A stretch of 64,000 bases of DNA, from the NCBI RefSeq assembly GCF_010095445.2, contig NZ_WFGV02000008.1, forward strand, positions 62,001 to 126,000, in the 5' to 3' direction. The translations under genes and the position numbers were made by a program. The notes under the pieces were generated by a model. The model saw nothing but the letters and a program-made list of their open reading frames with translations. It did not search any database and was not told the origin of the DNA. Positions 55,702 to 63,855 of this stretch are shown piece by piece (the stretch's first letter is position 1; every line of letters starts with the position of its first letter). This stretch comes from Pseudomonas sp. TNT3 (GTDB taxonomy: Bacteria; Pseudomonadota; Gammaproteobacteria; Pseudomonadales; Pseudomonadaceae).

Positions 55702-56811
55702 CCCGGTGATTTCGCTGATATTCAGGTCCGGAATTGCCTCGGACCAGATGACTTCTTCGTGGTCGCGCTGGTAGTTTTTGGTCATGCCCTCGCTCGCATG
55801 TCCCGCAATTTTCTGCCCATCCTTTCCGGCTTTCTTGTACAGGTGCAGCGATAGCGCTCGTACTTCGTGGAAGCCAGGCATCTCCTCTTCCTTCCATCCC
55901 TTGTAGCATTCGGCCGCCTCACGGGCGTCCTTGAACGCTCGAGTCAAATACCTTTCCTCAACCTTCGTCCAATGATCTTTGGTCTGCGCCTGCTTCTGTT
56001 TCAGGCGCTCAGGCTTGCGGTGCACCAGGTACGGCGACACGACATCGTCGCGGCATCGGCTGATCACTGCCTGCAGTTCTGCGGTGACCCGAAAACGAAT
56101 CCACGCGGCGTCGCTGGCCTTGGCTGTCTTCTTCTGCACCACGTACAAGTGGCCCTCGCGAACGCCGTCGAACCTCATGTCGAGGATGTCTGTCCGGCGT
56201 TGCGCGGTGATCAGCGCCAAATCGATCGCGTTTTGCAACCAGGCTGGCGCTTTCTCACGGATGGCCTTCAGACCCTCGACCGTGTGACGTTTGCGAAGCT
56301 TCTTCTCGATTCGGTTGATCGTGCTAGCTGCCGGGTTATCCGGGCACAGGCCCTTGGCTGCCGCGTGGTTGAAAATGTCGGTTAGAAGGGCACGACACTG
56401 GTTGGCCGTCCGCGGGGTTAGTGCATCCAGCATCTCCGCGACCATGCGAATCGATATCTGGTCGACGGCCTTGCCTTCGAACTGCTTGCGAAAGCGCCTG
56501 AAGTGCACCGCGTACAAGCTGAGCGTGCCTTTGGCCAGCTCGCGGGGCGGTAAGACATCGCGCTCATAGGCATCAAGGAACCCAGCAAAGGAATCCGAAG
56601 ACTTATTCATAACGGCGCCAACAAGGTCGGCGCCGCGCATAAACTCCAGGTTCAGTTGTTTGGCGGCGTCGATCGCTTTGATGCGGTCGCTCCCAAACTG
56701 AAACCATTTGCCGTCGGTTGGCCGGCGGTAACGGTAAGTAGAGCGCCGCGCATCGAAGTAAAGGTTCTGCGGAAGGCTTTTGTTCGCAGTGTTGCGCGGC
56801 CGTGGCGCCAT
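55699..56811 (-). CDS. Prophage integrase
   Basis: A 370-residue lambda-type tyrosine recombinase. An N-terminal arm-binding motif (LYFDARRSTYRYRRPTDGKW) precedes the core with Arg in ITAQRRTDILDMR and the closing HEVRALSLHLY and GHASEGMTKNYQR with the tyrosine. It lies about 90 bases from the att core, transcribed toward it. The excisionase-like gene overlaps its start by one base (TAATG). Confidence 0.93.
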   Translation of the reverse strand: MAPRPRNTANKSLPQNLYFDARRSTYRYRRPTDGKWFQFGSDRIKAIDAAKQLNLEFMRGADLVGAVMNKSSDSFAGFLDAYERDVLPPRELAKGTLSLYAVHFRRFRKQFEGKAVDQISIRMVAEMLDALTPRTANQCRALLTDIFNHAAAKGLCPDNPAASTINRIEKKLRKRHTVEGLKAIREKAPAWLQNAIDLALITAQRRTDILDMRFDGVREGHLYVVQKKTAKASDAAWIRFRVTAELQAVISRCRDDVVSPYLVHRKPERLKQKQAQTKDHWTKVEERYLTRAFKDAREAAECYKGWKEEEMPGFHEVRALSLHLYKKAGKDGQKIAGHASEGMTKNYQRDHEEVIWSEAIPDLNISEITG

Positions 56812-57023
56812 TATGCAGCTCCTTTCAATACCATTGCGACCAGGTCGTTTCCGTCCGAGCGATTGAATGCGGTCCAGTCAACGTACCAGAGTTTCCCAAT
56901 CTGCTCGCCGGGCACCACGCCGTTACGGATGTGGTTGCGGATCGCCTGCGGACATTGCGGTGTTCCGTTCTCGCCCCAGCGCCGGCGCTGGAACTCACTG
57001 ATTTTGATCAGCTCTCGTTTCAT
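56811..57023 (-). CDS. Excisionase-like DNA-binding protein
   Basis: A 70-residue protein (KRELIKISEFQRRRWGENG; PGEQIGKLWYVDWTAF) with an excisionase-like winged fold. It overlaps the integrase gene by one base, so the two are translationally coupled. ATG at 57023 is chosen over one four codons earlier. Confidence 0.75.
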   Translation of the reverse strand: MKRELIKISEFQRRRWGENGTPQCPQAIRNHIRNGVVPGEQIGKLWYVDWTAFNRSDGNDLVAMVLKGAA

Positions 57024-57068
57024 TGGGTGCTCCATGCCACGCGTGGCGGCAGAAGGTGGAAGTGGGGG

Positions 57069-58193
57069 TTATGCGGCTGGCGCTGCGTCGTGAAACACGT
57101 CCATCTGCGCCGCGCCGTCGAGCCATGCGGCCGCGATGCGACGTTTAGCCATGGCGGCATAGTCCGGGTTGAGTTCGCAGAGGATCGACTTGCGTCCTTC
57201 CTGCATGGCGACCACCGCCGTGGTACCGGCGCCGCCGAACGGATCCAGCACCATTCCGCCACGCGGGGCCCCGGCCAAAACGCATGGCCGGATCAGGTCG
57301 GGCGGGAAGGTGGCAAAGTGGGCATCCTTGAAGCTGTGGGTAGCTACCGTCCACACGCTTCGCTTGTTCCTCGTTGCGGTGTCCCAGATGCTTTCCTTTC
57401 GGTCAGGGCGATGCGTGCCTTTGTTTTGCCCGGGGATCGCCTGCTCTCGCTTCGAATCCTCTCGCTTGAAGCTGTCTCGCCTGGTTCGCTCGGCACCTTC
57501 CTTGTGAAAAGCGCCGTGGCCACCTTCACCGGTTGAGGTGTCCCAGTCTGTTGGTACCGTCGCTCGCGGCTTTGTCACCGCGTCGAAGCCGTGCCCGAAT
57601 CCGACACCTGTTGGCGTGGCGCCGTAGATTGCCGGCTCTCGAATCGCTTCCATGTCGCAGTGATATCGGCGCGACTTGCTGAGCAGGAAGATGTATTCGT
57701 GGGCCTTAGTGCATCGATCCCTTGTTGATTCCGGCATCGGGTTCGGCTTGTGCCAGATGATGTCCTGACGCAGGTACCAGCCGTCATCCTGAAGTGCGAA
57801 GGCCAGTCGCCACGGCATGCCCATCAAGTCCTTGTGTTTAAATCCGGCAGGAGCTGATCTCCAGCCAGTTGCCTGACCTTTCCCTTGCCACGCGCCGTCA
57901 CCGCGCTCTGCCATATATGAGCCACCACCTCCGCGTCCTCCAGATGCGTAGCTGTCGCCCATGTTCACCCAGGCCGTGCCGTCGTCGCGGAGTACTCGAC
58001 GCACTTCGCGGAAAACATCGACCAGACGAGCGATGAACTCGGACGGTGTTTGCTCGAGGCCGATCTGCCCGTCAACGCCGTAATCCCGAAGGCCGAAGTA
58101 CGGCGGGCTGGTAATGCACGTTTGAACTGATTGGTCTGGCAGGCTCCGCATCATGTCGATGCAATCACCAACCAGAATGCGGTGGTCTGTCAT
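57069..58193 (-). CDS. Phage site-specific DNA methyltransferase (TSPPY type)
   Basis: A 374-residue amino-methyltransferase, N6-adenine or N4-cytosine. The catalytic motif is TCITSPPYFGLRDYG near residue 28, and the AdoMet motif GGMVLDPFGGAGTTAVVAMQ is at the C-terminal side, the beta-class order. The middle region is long and carries the target recognition. The frame begins GTG-ATG; the 16-codon ORF ends at the ATG. It probably protects phage DNA from host restriction. No partner nuclease is nearby. Confidence 0.9.
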   Translation of the reverse strand: MTDHRILVGDCIDMMRSLPDQSVQTCITSPPYFGLRDYGVDGQIGLEQTPSEFIARLVDVFREVRRVLRDDGTAWVNMGDSYASGGRGGGGSYMAERGDGAWQGKGQATGWRSAPAGFKHKDLMGMPWRLAFALQDDGWYLRQDIIWHKPNPMPESTRDRCTKAHEYIFLLSKSRRYHCDMEAIREPAIYGATPTGVGFGHGFDAVTKPRATVPTDWDTSTGEGGHGAFHKEGAERTRRDSFKREDSKREQAIPGQNKGTHRPDRKESIWDTATRNKRSVWTVATHSFKDAHFATFPPDLIRPCVLAGAPRGGMVLDPFGGAGTTAVVAMQEGRKSILCELNPDYAAMAKRRIAAAWLDGAAQMDVFHDAAPAA

Positions 58194-58243
58194 CACCGTG
58201 GCCCCGAGTAGATGAGCAAGGCCATGTAGGCGAGGGCGATCAT
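58193..58243 (-). CDS. Possible 16-codon bridging ORF
   Basis: MIALAYMALLIYSGPR is encoded between the 118-residue gene (stop overlap ATGA) and the methyltransferase (TGATG at its end). Its hydrophobic centre could be a tiny membrane peptide, or the frame may only pass ribosomes to the methyltransferase. Only the overlap structure supports it. Confidence 0.3.
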   Translation of the reverse strand: MIALAYMALLIYSGPR

Positions 58244-58596
58244 GGCGTCACCTCGCCAGTGGGCAAAAGTTCGCCAGCCAACTCAGCAGCCAGACCAACA
58301 GGCCACCAGTACCGCGCACGCTGATATTCGGGATGGCTCTCTTCGCGAATCACCAACTCTTTGCGCCGAAGAGCCTTGAAGACGCTAAGCACGGATGGTG
58401 CTGATACTCCGAGGCGGTGCGCAACCTGAAAGGTAAGGCCACCCATGCCGAACACGCACGCCTGATCACCAAGTGCCAGCTTCTCGCAATCCTTCTGGTG
58501 CAGGTATGGCTGCGTTTCGCGATAGAGGTAGGCATTTTTCCGGCCGATCTTGCCCAGCTCGTCGAGGACGCTCTGCTGTTTTGCGGTCAGCTTCAT
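58240..58596 (-). CDS. Phage hypothetical protein with winged-helix-like region
   Basis: A 118-residue protein with a helical DNA-binding look (LTFQVAHRLGVSAPSVLSVF; KALRRKELVIREESHPEYQR). It overlaps the 164-residue gene by four bases (ATGA). No family is recognised; a phage transcription regulator is plausible. Confidence 0.6.
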   Translation of the reverse strand: MKLTAKQQSVLDELGKIGRKNAYLYRETQPYLHQKDCEKLALGDQACVFGMGGLTFQVAHRLGVSAPSVLSVFKALRRKELVIREESHPEYQRARYWWPVGLAAELAGELLPTGEVTP

Positions 58597-59087
58597 GGCG
58601 TCACCTCTGAGGCCTCTGGAATATCCTCGAACTTGTAAGTCTTGATGACGCGCTCTTCGACGCCGGAGACCTTGATGAATTTTGCCTCTTCGACCCAGGG
58701 GTACGCGTCTGGCTCGCCATGCTTTCCACCGCCGCTCATCTCACAAAAGGCGAGCGCGCGGCCATCGGGCAGAATGAAGGCCTTCACATCGACATCGTAG
58801 TTTCGCTCCCAGCTGTAGTGGCACCAAGACGGAACTCCAGGGGCGGCCACTGCGCTGTAACGCACCTCGTTCACCGCATCATCGTGCGAGCTCTCATCGT
58901 AAAGCTGATCCAGATCCTCGCCGGACATGGAAGCCAAATCGTCAAGCGTAACGAGGCCTTTTGGTGCGTCGCCCACGCTGTCGTACTTGTAGCCGAAAGC
59001 ATCGATTCCGTGATGCATCACCAGCAGCTTGGCCATCTGGCTTGCAGTGAGCGTATTCAGTGAGTGATGGATGTTTGCATCAAGCAT
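58593..59087 (-). CDS. Phage hypothetical protein
   Basis: A 164-residue protein (LTASQMAKLLVMHHGIDAFG; IKVSGVEERVIKTYKFEDIP) with no recognised motif. It is part of the coupled run leading to the methyltransferase. GGAG lies before the ATG. Confidence 0.6.
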   Translation of the reverse strand: MLDANIHHSLNTLTASQMAKLLVMHHGIDAFGYKYDSVGDAPKGLVTLDDLASMSGEDLDQLYDESSHDDAVNEVRYSAVAAPGVPSWCHYSWERNYDVDVKAFILPDGRALAFCEMSGGGKHGEPDAYPWVEEAKFIKVSGVEERVIKTYKFEDIPEASEVTP

Positions 59088-59176
59088 GGGGGCTCCTTGC
59101 CGCTATAGCAGCTGACTTTGAGTTTGTTAACGAAATTTGAGGGAGGGCGTTGGAAATTAGTGTTTTCGCGGCTGGG

Positions 59177-59782
59177 TTACGATTTTCTCGGGTGGAGTAC
59201 AGATGTACTCCTGTCGGAATCAGGCTGACACGTTTCGGCTTGCGGGTGAGTTGCGTTCCAGAGCTCAAAGGCTTCCTGAGTAGTGGTTGCCGTGATTTTC
59301 TCGTCGCAGGTGTAGCAATGAGCTACGCCGCCCGCCGCACCAACATCGCGATGACCTTGGTTACACGGGTTCATATGCCAGTCGTCATCCTGTTCCGGTT
59401 CAGCAACCTCAATCACCAAATTCTTACCGCAGCAGTGACAGAAGTTCATGCCGTTCTCAGCCGGGCCGTCATCGTGAAATGACCAGGTCGAGCCGCAGTT
59501 GCTGTTCCAGATTCCGCTGTCTTCGTCTTGGCTCCACTCACAATCTCCGCCTGCGAAGTCATCAATCCGCTGATCCGCTTCGTTCAGGCGCAGTTGCAGG
59601 GCGTCACGCTCGGCGGTGATGCGCTCAAAGTGCTGAGCCAGCGTGCATGCGAAGTCGCCGGCCAGCCGCTCAGCGATGTACTGGCGGTAGTCGTGACGCT
59701 TGAGCACGGTCTTGAACAGGTTGGCGATGTAACCTCGGCCGCCATCTGGCGTATTCAGATCAAAGCAGTTTTCTGTGGGCAT
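59177..59782 (-). CDS. Phage protein with zinc sites and Lar-like C-terminus
   Basis: A 201-residue protein. Residues 25-75 are helical, followed by a first CxxC pair (NFCHCCGKN) and a second (HCYTCDEKITATTTQEAF followed by ELWNATHP), the latter resembling the small Lar family that eases type I restriction. The likeness is moderate. ATG at 59782 follows AGGACG; the frame to 59896 is an extension across unlikely sequence. If Lar-like, it would counter a restriction system such as the one next door. Confidence 0.5.
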   Translation of the reverse strand: MPTENCFDLNTPDGGRGYIANLFKTVLKRHDYRQYIAERLAGDFACTLAQHFERITAERDALQLRLNEADQRIDDFAGGDCEWSQDEDSGIWNSNCGSTWSFHDDGPAENGMNFCHCCGKNLVIEVAEPEQDDDWHMNPCNQGHRDVGAAGGVAHCYTCDEKITATTTQEAFELWNATHPQAETCQPDSDRSTSVLHPRKS

Positions 59783-59911
59783 GGGGCGTCCTATGCCTGG
59801 GCATGCCCGGGCGGTGAATAAGTTTAAAAAGTAAGAAAAAAGCCGATTTTGCAGGGTTTGAAAATGTCGTGACGCCAGGATCTGGGCTTTGAACAAGCTC
59901 AGGACGTATCC

Positions 59912-60028
59912 ATGAAACGATTTTTGGAAGACCTGTTGTTCCAGATGTTGATCGACCAGGTGTTAAAGCAGATTTACCACTTGATCGAATGGCTCAACGC
60001 GATGCCTTGGCAGTTGTGGCTTGCCTGA
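59912..60028 (+). CDS. Possible 38-residue hydrophobic protein, opposite strand
   Basis: A small frame starting MKRFLEDLLFQMLIDQVLKQ and ending NAMPWQLWLA, with AGGA upstream. It lies in the only gap of a minus-strand cluster and ends two bases before the methyltransferase stop codon. It may be a small phage membrane peptide or chance. Confidence 0.3.
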   Translation: MKRFLEDLLFQMLIDQVLKQIYHLIEWLNAMPWQLWLA

Positions 60029-60029
60029 G

Positions 60030-62087
60030 TCATGCCGCTACCGCGTGCCGCTCAGCAACTCTCCATGGATCATTGGCCCGTGCCAGTGCAGCCATTGGCG
60101 GCGGGCTGACACTGTTCCCGCACATGTGGACCTGTTGAGTCTTGGTGAACGGTTTGCCGTCGGCGCCGTGGCTGATGATGTAGTCGGCTGGGAAGCCTTG
60201 GGCCTTGTACAGCTCGACCGGTTGCAGCATCCGCAGGCAGATGTCGACGATCACGTAGGGCGTGCCTTTAATCGTGACGGTGACCAGGCCCAGTCGATCC
60301 TTGGTGGTGATAGTCGGTGCTGGTTCGCCGGCGGCGCTCACGTTCTCGGTGCCGTAATAGCTGATTAGGAACGCAGCCACACGCAGCGCGCCTGCTTCAA
60401 CCTCTGGCGAAAGCTGGAACTCAACAAGCGAGCTCTTGCCGCCGCCACCAGCAGTAATGGTTGGTGCTGGCTCATCAACCGGCTGGCCGACGCTGGCGCC
60501 GAACTGACGCTCCATGAAGGCAGTGACCAGCCCGTGGTGAGTGCCACCGGCGCTGATGGTGTGCAGCGGATCTGCTACGTCCCGCGCATCGCAATTGCCG
60601 CGAAGGTGCACCAGGTTCGCCGTCACCAGCTGCTGCTGGCTGCCGGTGTTTGTCACCGTGGTCATCGGGTCTTCAATGCTCTTGGCGTCGGTGGTATTGA
60701 AACCCCCATTCATCTGAGCCATGAACACCGTCGAGATACCCATTGCGTGGGCAGCACCGGCCGGGCGCTGGTAGTTGCCACCGCTGGTGATGGTTGGCAG
60801 CGGCTCATCGAGCGCCTTGCCTTCATCAGCAAACCGGAACTTCACCAGGTGCGCAGCGGCAAGTGCGTGCTTTACGCCACCAGCGACCACCGTGCCCAAC
60901 GGTTGATCGAGCCCAGGCACTCGCGGCTCTTGCCCGGCACGTTCGCCATATCCGGTTTGAATTAGGGTTGGGCTGATCAAAGTCAGTTCGCCACGGTTGG
61001 CGCAAGTCACCGTCGGCAGCGGGGCGTGCGGATCGTTGATGCGGTCGCTGCCCTGGTGTGTGGCTGGCGCGATGATGGGGCTGGCCATGGCGAACGATCC
61101 GCCGCGCGGCCAAGAGGTGACGGTGCGCAGCGGGTCGTGTGCTGACTGCACGCTTTCGCCGGACCAGTTCGCGATCGGTACGATGAACGGGTCCGCGGCA
61201 TCGATGACGAACTTCTTCATGCCCTTGGCGATCCGCCGCAGCGTGGCCGGCGCCAGAGGCTTTGGCCGGGCGAAGATACTTTTGCTTGGGATGGTCCAGT
61301 CGATGCACTCGGCGGCGGTGCGCCACTTCTGCTGGCCCTTCCCTGGGTGCTTGGCATGGGTTGGTGCTGGCCAGACTATCGGCTCGCCGTCGCACCGGGC
61401 GATCATGAACAGGCGCTCGCGGCTGGTCGGCGCGCCGAAGTCGCAGGCTTTGATCACGCGCCAATCTACGACGTAGCCCAGATGCTGCAGCTCGGCGACA
61501 AAGGTTGCCCAGGTCTGCCCGCGGCGTTTCGGGTCTGGCACCAGGAACTGCTGGTGAACCGGGACGACTTCGCCTGGCTCGGCGATGGCGCCGCCAAGCT
61601 TCATGACTCGGCCAGTCACCTTGCAGCGCTTGGCGATCAGCGGCCCCCACTGGAGGATCTGCTTCACGTTCTCAAGGCTGATGACGCGGGGCTTCTTCTT
61701 GCCGGCCCACTTCAGGCCGATCCACGACAGGTTTCGAATTTCACGCTTGCGAGGCTGGCCGCCGGCGGCCTGGCTGTGATGCGTGCAATCCGGCGACATA
61801 TGGAACCAACCAACGGCCTTGCCCCCGCATTCGGTGTCCGGATCACCGTCGAACACGTCAGTGGTGTAATGCACGGCGCCTGGGTGGTTGACGGTGTGCA
61901 TACTGATTGCCTGGGGGCTGTGGTTCTTCGCGACATTCACCGCGCGGCCCAGTCCCATTTCCAGACCGGTACCGGCGCCGCCACCGCCGCAGAAGAAATC
62001 GACAACGATCTCATCGTCCTGAGAACTGAAGCCAAGTCCGTATTGAGTTTTGAAATCGAAGGGGTGTTTCTTCTGTTGCGCGGACAT
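60030..62087 (-). CDS. Phage C5-cytosine DNA methyltransferase with repeated motif
   Basis: A 685-residue enzyme. Motif I is VVDFFCGGGGAGTGLEMG, motif IV has the nucleophile in SPDCTHHSQ, motif VI is SLENVKQI and the end GNSVSPPPMAAL is the closing motif. Between them, from about residue 300 to 600, eight copies of a degenerate motif occur, for example DEPLPTITSGG, DQPLGTVVAGG and DEPAPTITAGG, 35-45 residues apart. This gives an unusually long target-recognition region. It probably shields phage DNA. The gene lies opposite the 62159 gene. Confidence 0.88.
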   Translation of the reverse strand: MSAQQKKHPFDFKTQYGLGFSSQDDEIVVDFFCGGGGAGTGLEMGLGRAVNVAKNHSPQAISMHTVNHPGAVHYTTDVFDGDPDTECGGKAVGWFHMSPDCTHHSQAAGGQPRKREIRNLSWIGLKWAGKKKPRVISLENVKQILQWGPLIAKRCKVTGRVMKLGGAIAEPGEVVPVHQQFLVPDPKRRGQTWATFVAELQHLGYVVDWRVIKACDFGAPTSRERLFMIARCDGEPIVWPAPTHAKHPGKGQQKWRTAAECIDWTIPSKSIFARPKPLAPATLRRIAKGMKKFVIDAADPFIVPIANWSGESVQSAHDPLRTVTSWPRGGSFAMASPIIAPATHQGSDRINDPHAPLPTVTCANRGELTLISPTLIQTGYGERAGQEPRVPGLDQPLGTVVAGGVKHALAAAHLVKFRFADEGKALDEPLPTITSGGNYQRPAGAAHAMGISTVFMAQMNGGFNTTDAKSIEDPMTTVTNTGSQQQLVTANLVHLRGNCDARDVADPLHTISAGGTHHGLVTAFMERQFGASVGQPVDEPAPTITAGGGGKSSLVEFQLSPEVEAGALRVAAFLISYYGTENVSAAGEPAPTITTKDRLGLVTVTIKGTPYVIVDICLRMLQPVELYKAQGFPADYIISHGADGKPFTKTQQVHMCGNSVSPPPMAALARANDPWRVAERHAVAA

Positions 62088-62158
62088 GAGTTATCCTTCG
62101 GGCGTGCGCCCGCTACTCGAAATGTGGGAATGCATGACAACGAAATTAGGGGATTGCA

Positions 62159-62746
62159 ATGGATGCGGATCAAAGTTTGTTGCGACGCTGGGGTAAGCCG
62201 GTAAATTTTGGGCTTTTTGGTTTGGCTGCGTTTGCACTAATCGCAGCGGGTTTCTATTTCAGTGTTTTCAACAACGGGTTATCGCCTAAGTCAGACAATT
62301 GGTCTGATTTCGGATCGTTCGTTGGTGGTCTGCTTGGGCCAGCTATTTCGATAGTGACCCTCTTGGCGCTGCTCCGCACAATTGATCTTCAGCTTGATCA
62401 AAGCGCGCATTTTGTGGCTGATGGGGCAAAGGCCAGACTTGCAGAATATAAAGCGAGCCAGTTGCAGCTACTTGATCAGCAGATATTGATGTATGAACGG
62501 ATGATTGATAGATACAATATTGAAGCCGAACGAGTGTTTAATATTCGACGGGAAACAGGCAATACAAAAGGCAATGAGCTAAAAGACTTGGATGATGGTA
62601 TTCAACAAACTGAACAAGAGGTTGGGAAGCTCATTCGACTTTCTGTTGATGTGTCACTCAGTAGTTTCGATTCTATTGAGCAGCTTAGAATGAAGATGGT
62701 GAATGAGCTTAAAATCATCAATCCGATAATTTATAAATTCCCATAA
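62159..62746 (+). CDS. Membrane-anchored coiled-coil protein, abortive-infection-like
   Basis: A 195-residue protein with two N-terminal helices (VNFGLFGLAAFALIAAGFYF; FVGGLLGPAISIVTLLALLR) and a long coiled region (LQLLDQQILMYERMIDRYNI; DGIQQTEQEVGKLIRLSVDV). The WSDFGSFVGGLLGPAISIV segment recalls the putative phage abortive-infection family of the AbiC/PF16872 kind. It is the only sizeable plus-strand gene in the prophage part, and is AT-richer than its neighbours, both usual for phage cargo genes. The function is inferred from shape alone. Confidence 0.6.
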   Translation: MDADQSLLRRWGKPVNFGLFGLAAFALIAAGFYFSVFNNGLSPKSDNWSDFGSFVGGLLGPAISIVTLLALLRTIDLQLDQSAHFVADGAKARLAEYKASQLQLLDQQILMYERMIDRYNIEAERVFNIRRETGNTKGNELKDLDDGIQQTEQEVGKLIRLSVDVSLSSFDSIEQLRMKMVNELKIINPIIYKFP

Positions 62747-62755
62747 GCGACGTAA

Positions 62756-63064
62756 TTATGTCTCGACCCCCGTCATAGCGAACCGCTCAAGCTGTCGCGA
62801 CTGCTTATCGGTTATGCCTATTTCAGGTCGCGACATGCTCGCGAACTTGGTCGATTCGTAACACGTTGCCTTGGCCAGGTTGATCAGCAACGTCGAAACC
62901 GTCTCTTGCCATTCTTCGAATTCATGACGCTCGCCCAGAATATTGAGCGCGTCATCTAACGCTTTCGAAACAATCAGCGTGCGCTTCTCGGCGCCGATCC
63001 GGTCGAGCAGTTCCTTCTCCTTGGCGCGCTTGGCCTTCTGAATCTCCGCGTTGCTCTTGGCCAT
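62756..63064 (-). CDS. Phage hypothetical protein
   Basis: A 102-residue basic helical protein (KSNAEIQKAKRAKEKELLDR; NILGERHEFEEWQETVSTLL) without a recognised family; the start resembles ribbon-helix-helix or coiled DNA-binding proteins. ATG at 63064 is preferred to one five codons upstream. Confidence 0.6.
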   Translation of the reverse strand: MAKSNAEIQKAKRAKEKELLDRIGAEKRTLIVSKALDDALNILGERHEFEEWQETVSTLLINLAKATCYESTKFASMSRPEIGITDKQSRQLERFAMTGVET

Positions 63065-63145
63065 TGCCTGCCTCTTCAATTGCGTGGGCCGGTATATCCA
63101 GCCATGTCTGTCGTCTGCGCTGGCGCACCTGGTTGCTGAGGCGCT

Positions 63146-63454
63146 TCATGAAGTGAACTTGAAGCCGTTCTCACGGGCGATTAGCCGGGCTCGCTTCGCT
63201 TCCATGCCGCAGTCTCTGGCTGCTTTGGCGACCGGCGTTCCAGCCTCAGCCAATTCCTTCAGCCTGGGTGCGACCTTGTCCCGCTCGGCACGAAGCTTAT
63301 TGCTGTGAGTGGTGCCGAAGCCGCCAAGCTTTTCGCCGCTGACGCCTGAGGCGACTTCCTGAACCGAGCGGCCGGCGCCGAAGAACTGGTCCAGCTTATG
63401 GTTCAGGTCATCGATGAATGAGTCTCGCGGGTGAGGCATTGGAACGCCGATCAT
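63146..63454 (-). CDS. Phage hypothetical protein
   Basis: A 102-residue protein with a helical middle and the C-terminal segment GTPVAKAARDCGMEAKRARL that reads as a helix-turn-helix. It overlaps the 63451 gene by four bases (ATGA), indicating coupled expression. No family is recognised. Confidence 0.6.
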   Translation of the reverse strand: MIGVPMPHPRDSFIDDLNHKLDQFFGAGRSVQEVASGVSGEKLGGFGTTHSNKLRAERDKVAPRLKELAEAGTPVAKAARDCGMEAKRARLIARENGFKFTS

Positions 63455-63723
63455 GACTGCGCTCCTACAGTCCGGTTGGCTTTGTCTTCGAACTGCAGGG
63501 CGAGGTCATACGCTGCCTTAAAGGTTTCACGGAAGGCGCGAGTCTTACCGCTGCTCAGGTCGATCACCCGAAACATCCCGCCGCTTTCACCGGATACTTG
63601 GAAGCGCACCTTCTTCGGCGGCATTACCCGGTCAAGCCGATCAAAGAACGCGATGCGCGCCGCGTGGGTTTTGCGAAGCAGCACACCGAGTTCGTCGATG
63701 CGCTCTTGAAATGATGGATGCAT
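63451..63723 (-). CDS. Phage hypothetical protein
   Basis: A 90-residue protein starting MHPSFQERIDELGVLLRKTH and having a small strand-rich part (PKKVRFQVSGESGGMFRVID). It is the first gene of this minus-strand run in the window. ATG at 63723 is preferred to an in-frame start 13 codons earlier. Confidence 0.6.
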   Translation of the reverse strand: MHPSFQERIDELGVLLRKTHAARIAFFDRLDRVMPPKKVRFQVSGESGGMFRVIDLSSGKTRAFRETFKAAYDLALQFEDKANRTVGAQS

Positions 63724-63753
63724 GTTTGATCCTCGGTGTGGGTTGCGTGTATT

Positions 63754-63809
63754 CGTCAGCACTCGGCCTTCCTGCTGGTTGCCGTTGGGCGCAGGGGAGA
63801 GTGCTGACG
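63754..63809. repeat. Inverted repeat in the phage leader
   Basis: CGTCAGCACTC (63754-63764) and GAGTGCTGACG (63799-63809) are perfect reverse complements around 34 bases. They lie upstream of the 63451 gene start, so may be an operator or a leader hairpin. Confidence 0.6.
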
Positions 63810-63826
63810 GATAAAGGCAGGCGTAA

Positions 63827-63855
63827 AAAAGCCCGATCGAAACCGGGCCTTTTCC
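63827..63855. terminator. Bidirectional terminator in the phage early region
   Basis: AAAAAAGCCCG and CGGGCCTTTT around ATCGAAAC. The region 63860-64000 shows no further gene or signal. Confidence 0.7.

Noticed and set aside
56802..57536. 244-residue plus-strand frame over the excisionase and methyltransferase
   Set aside because: It is antisense to genes with recognisable motifs.
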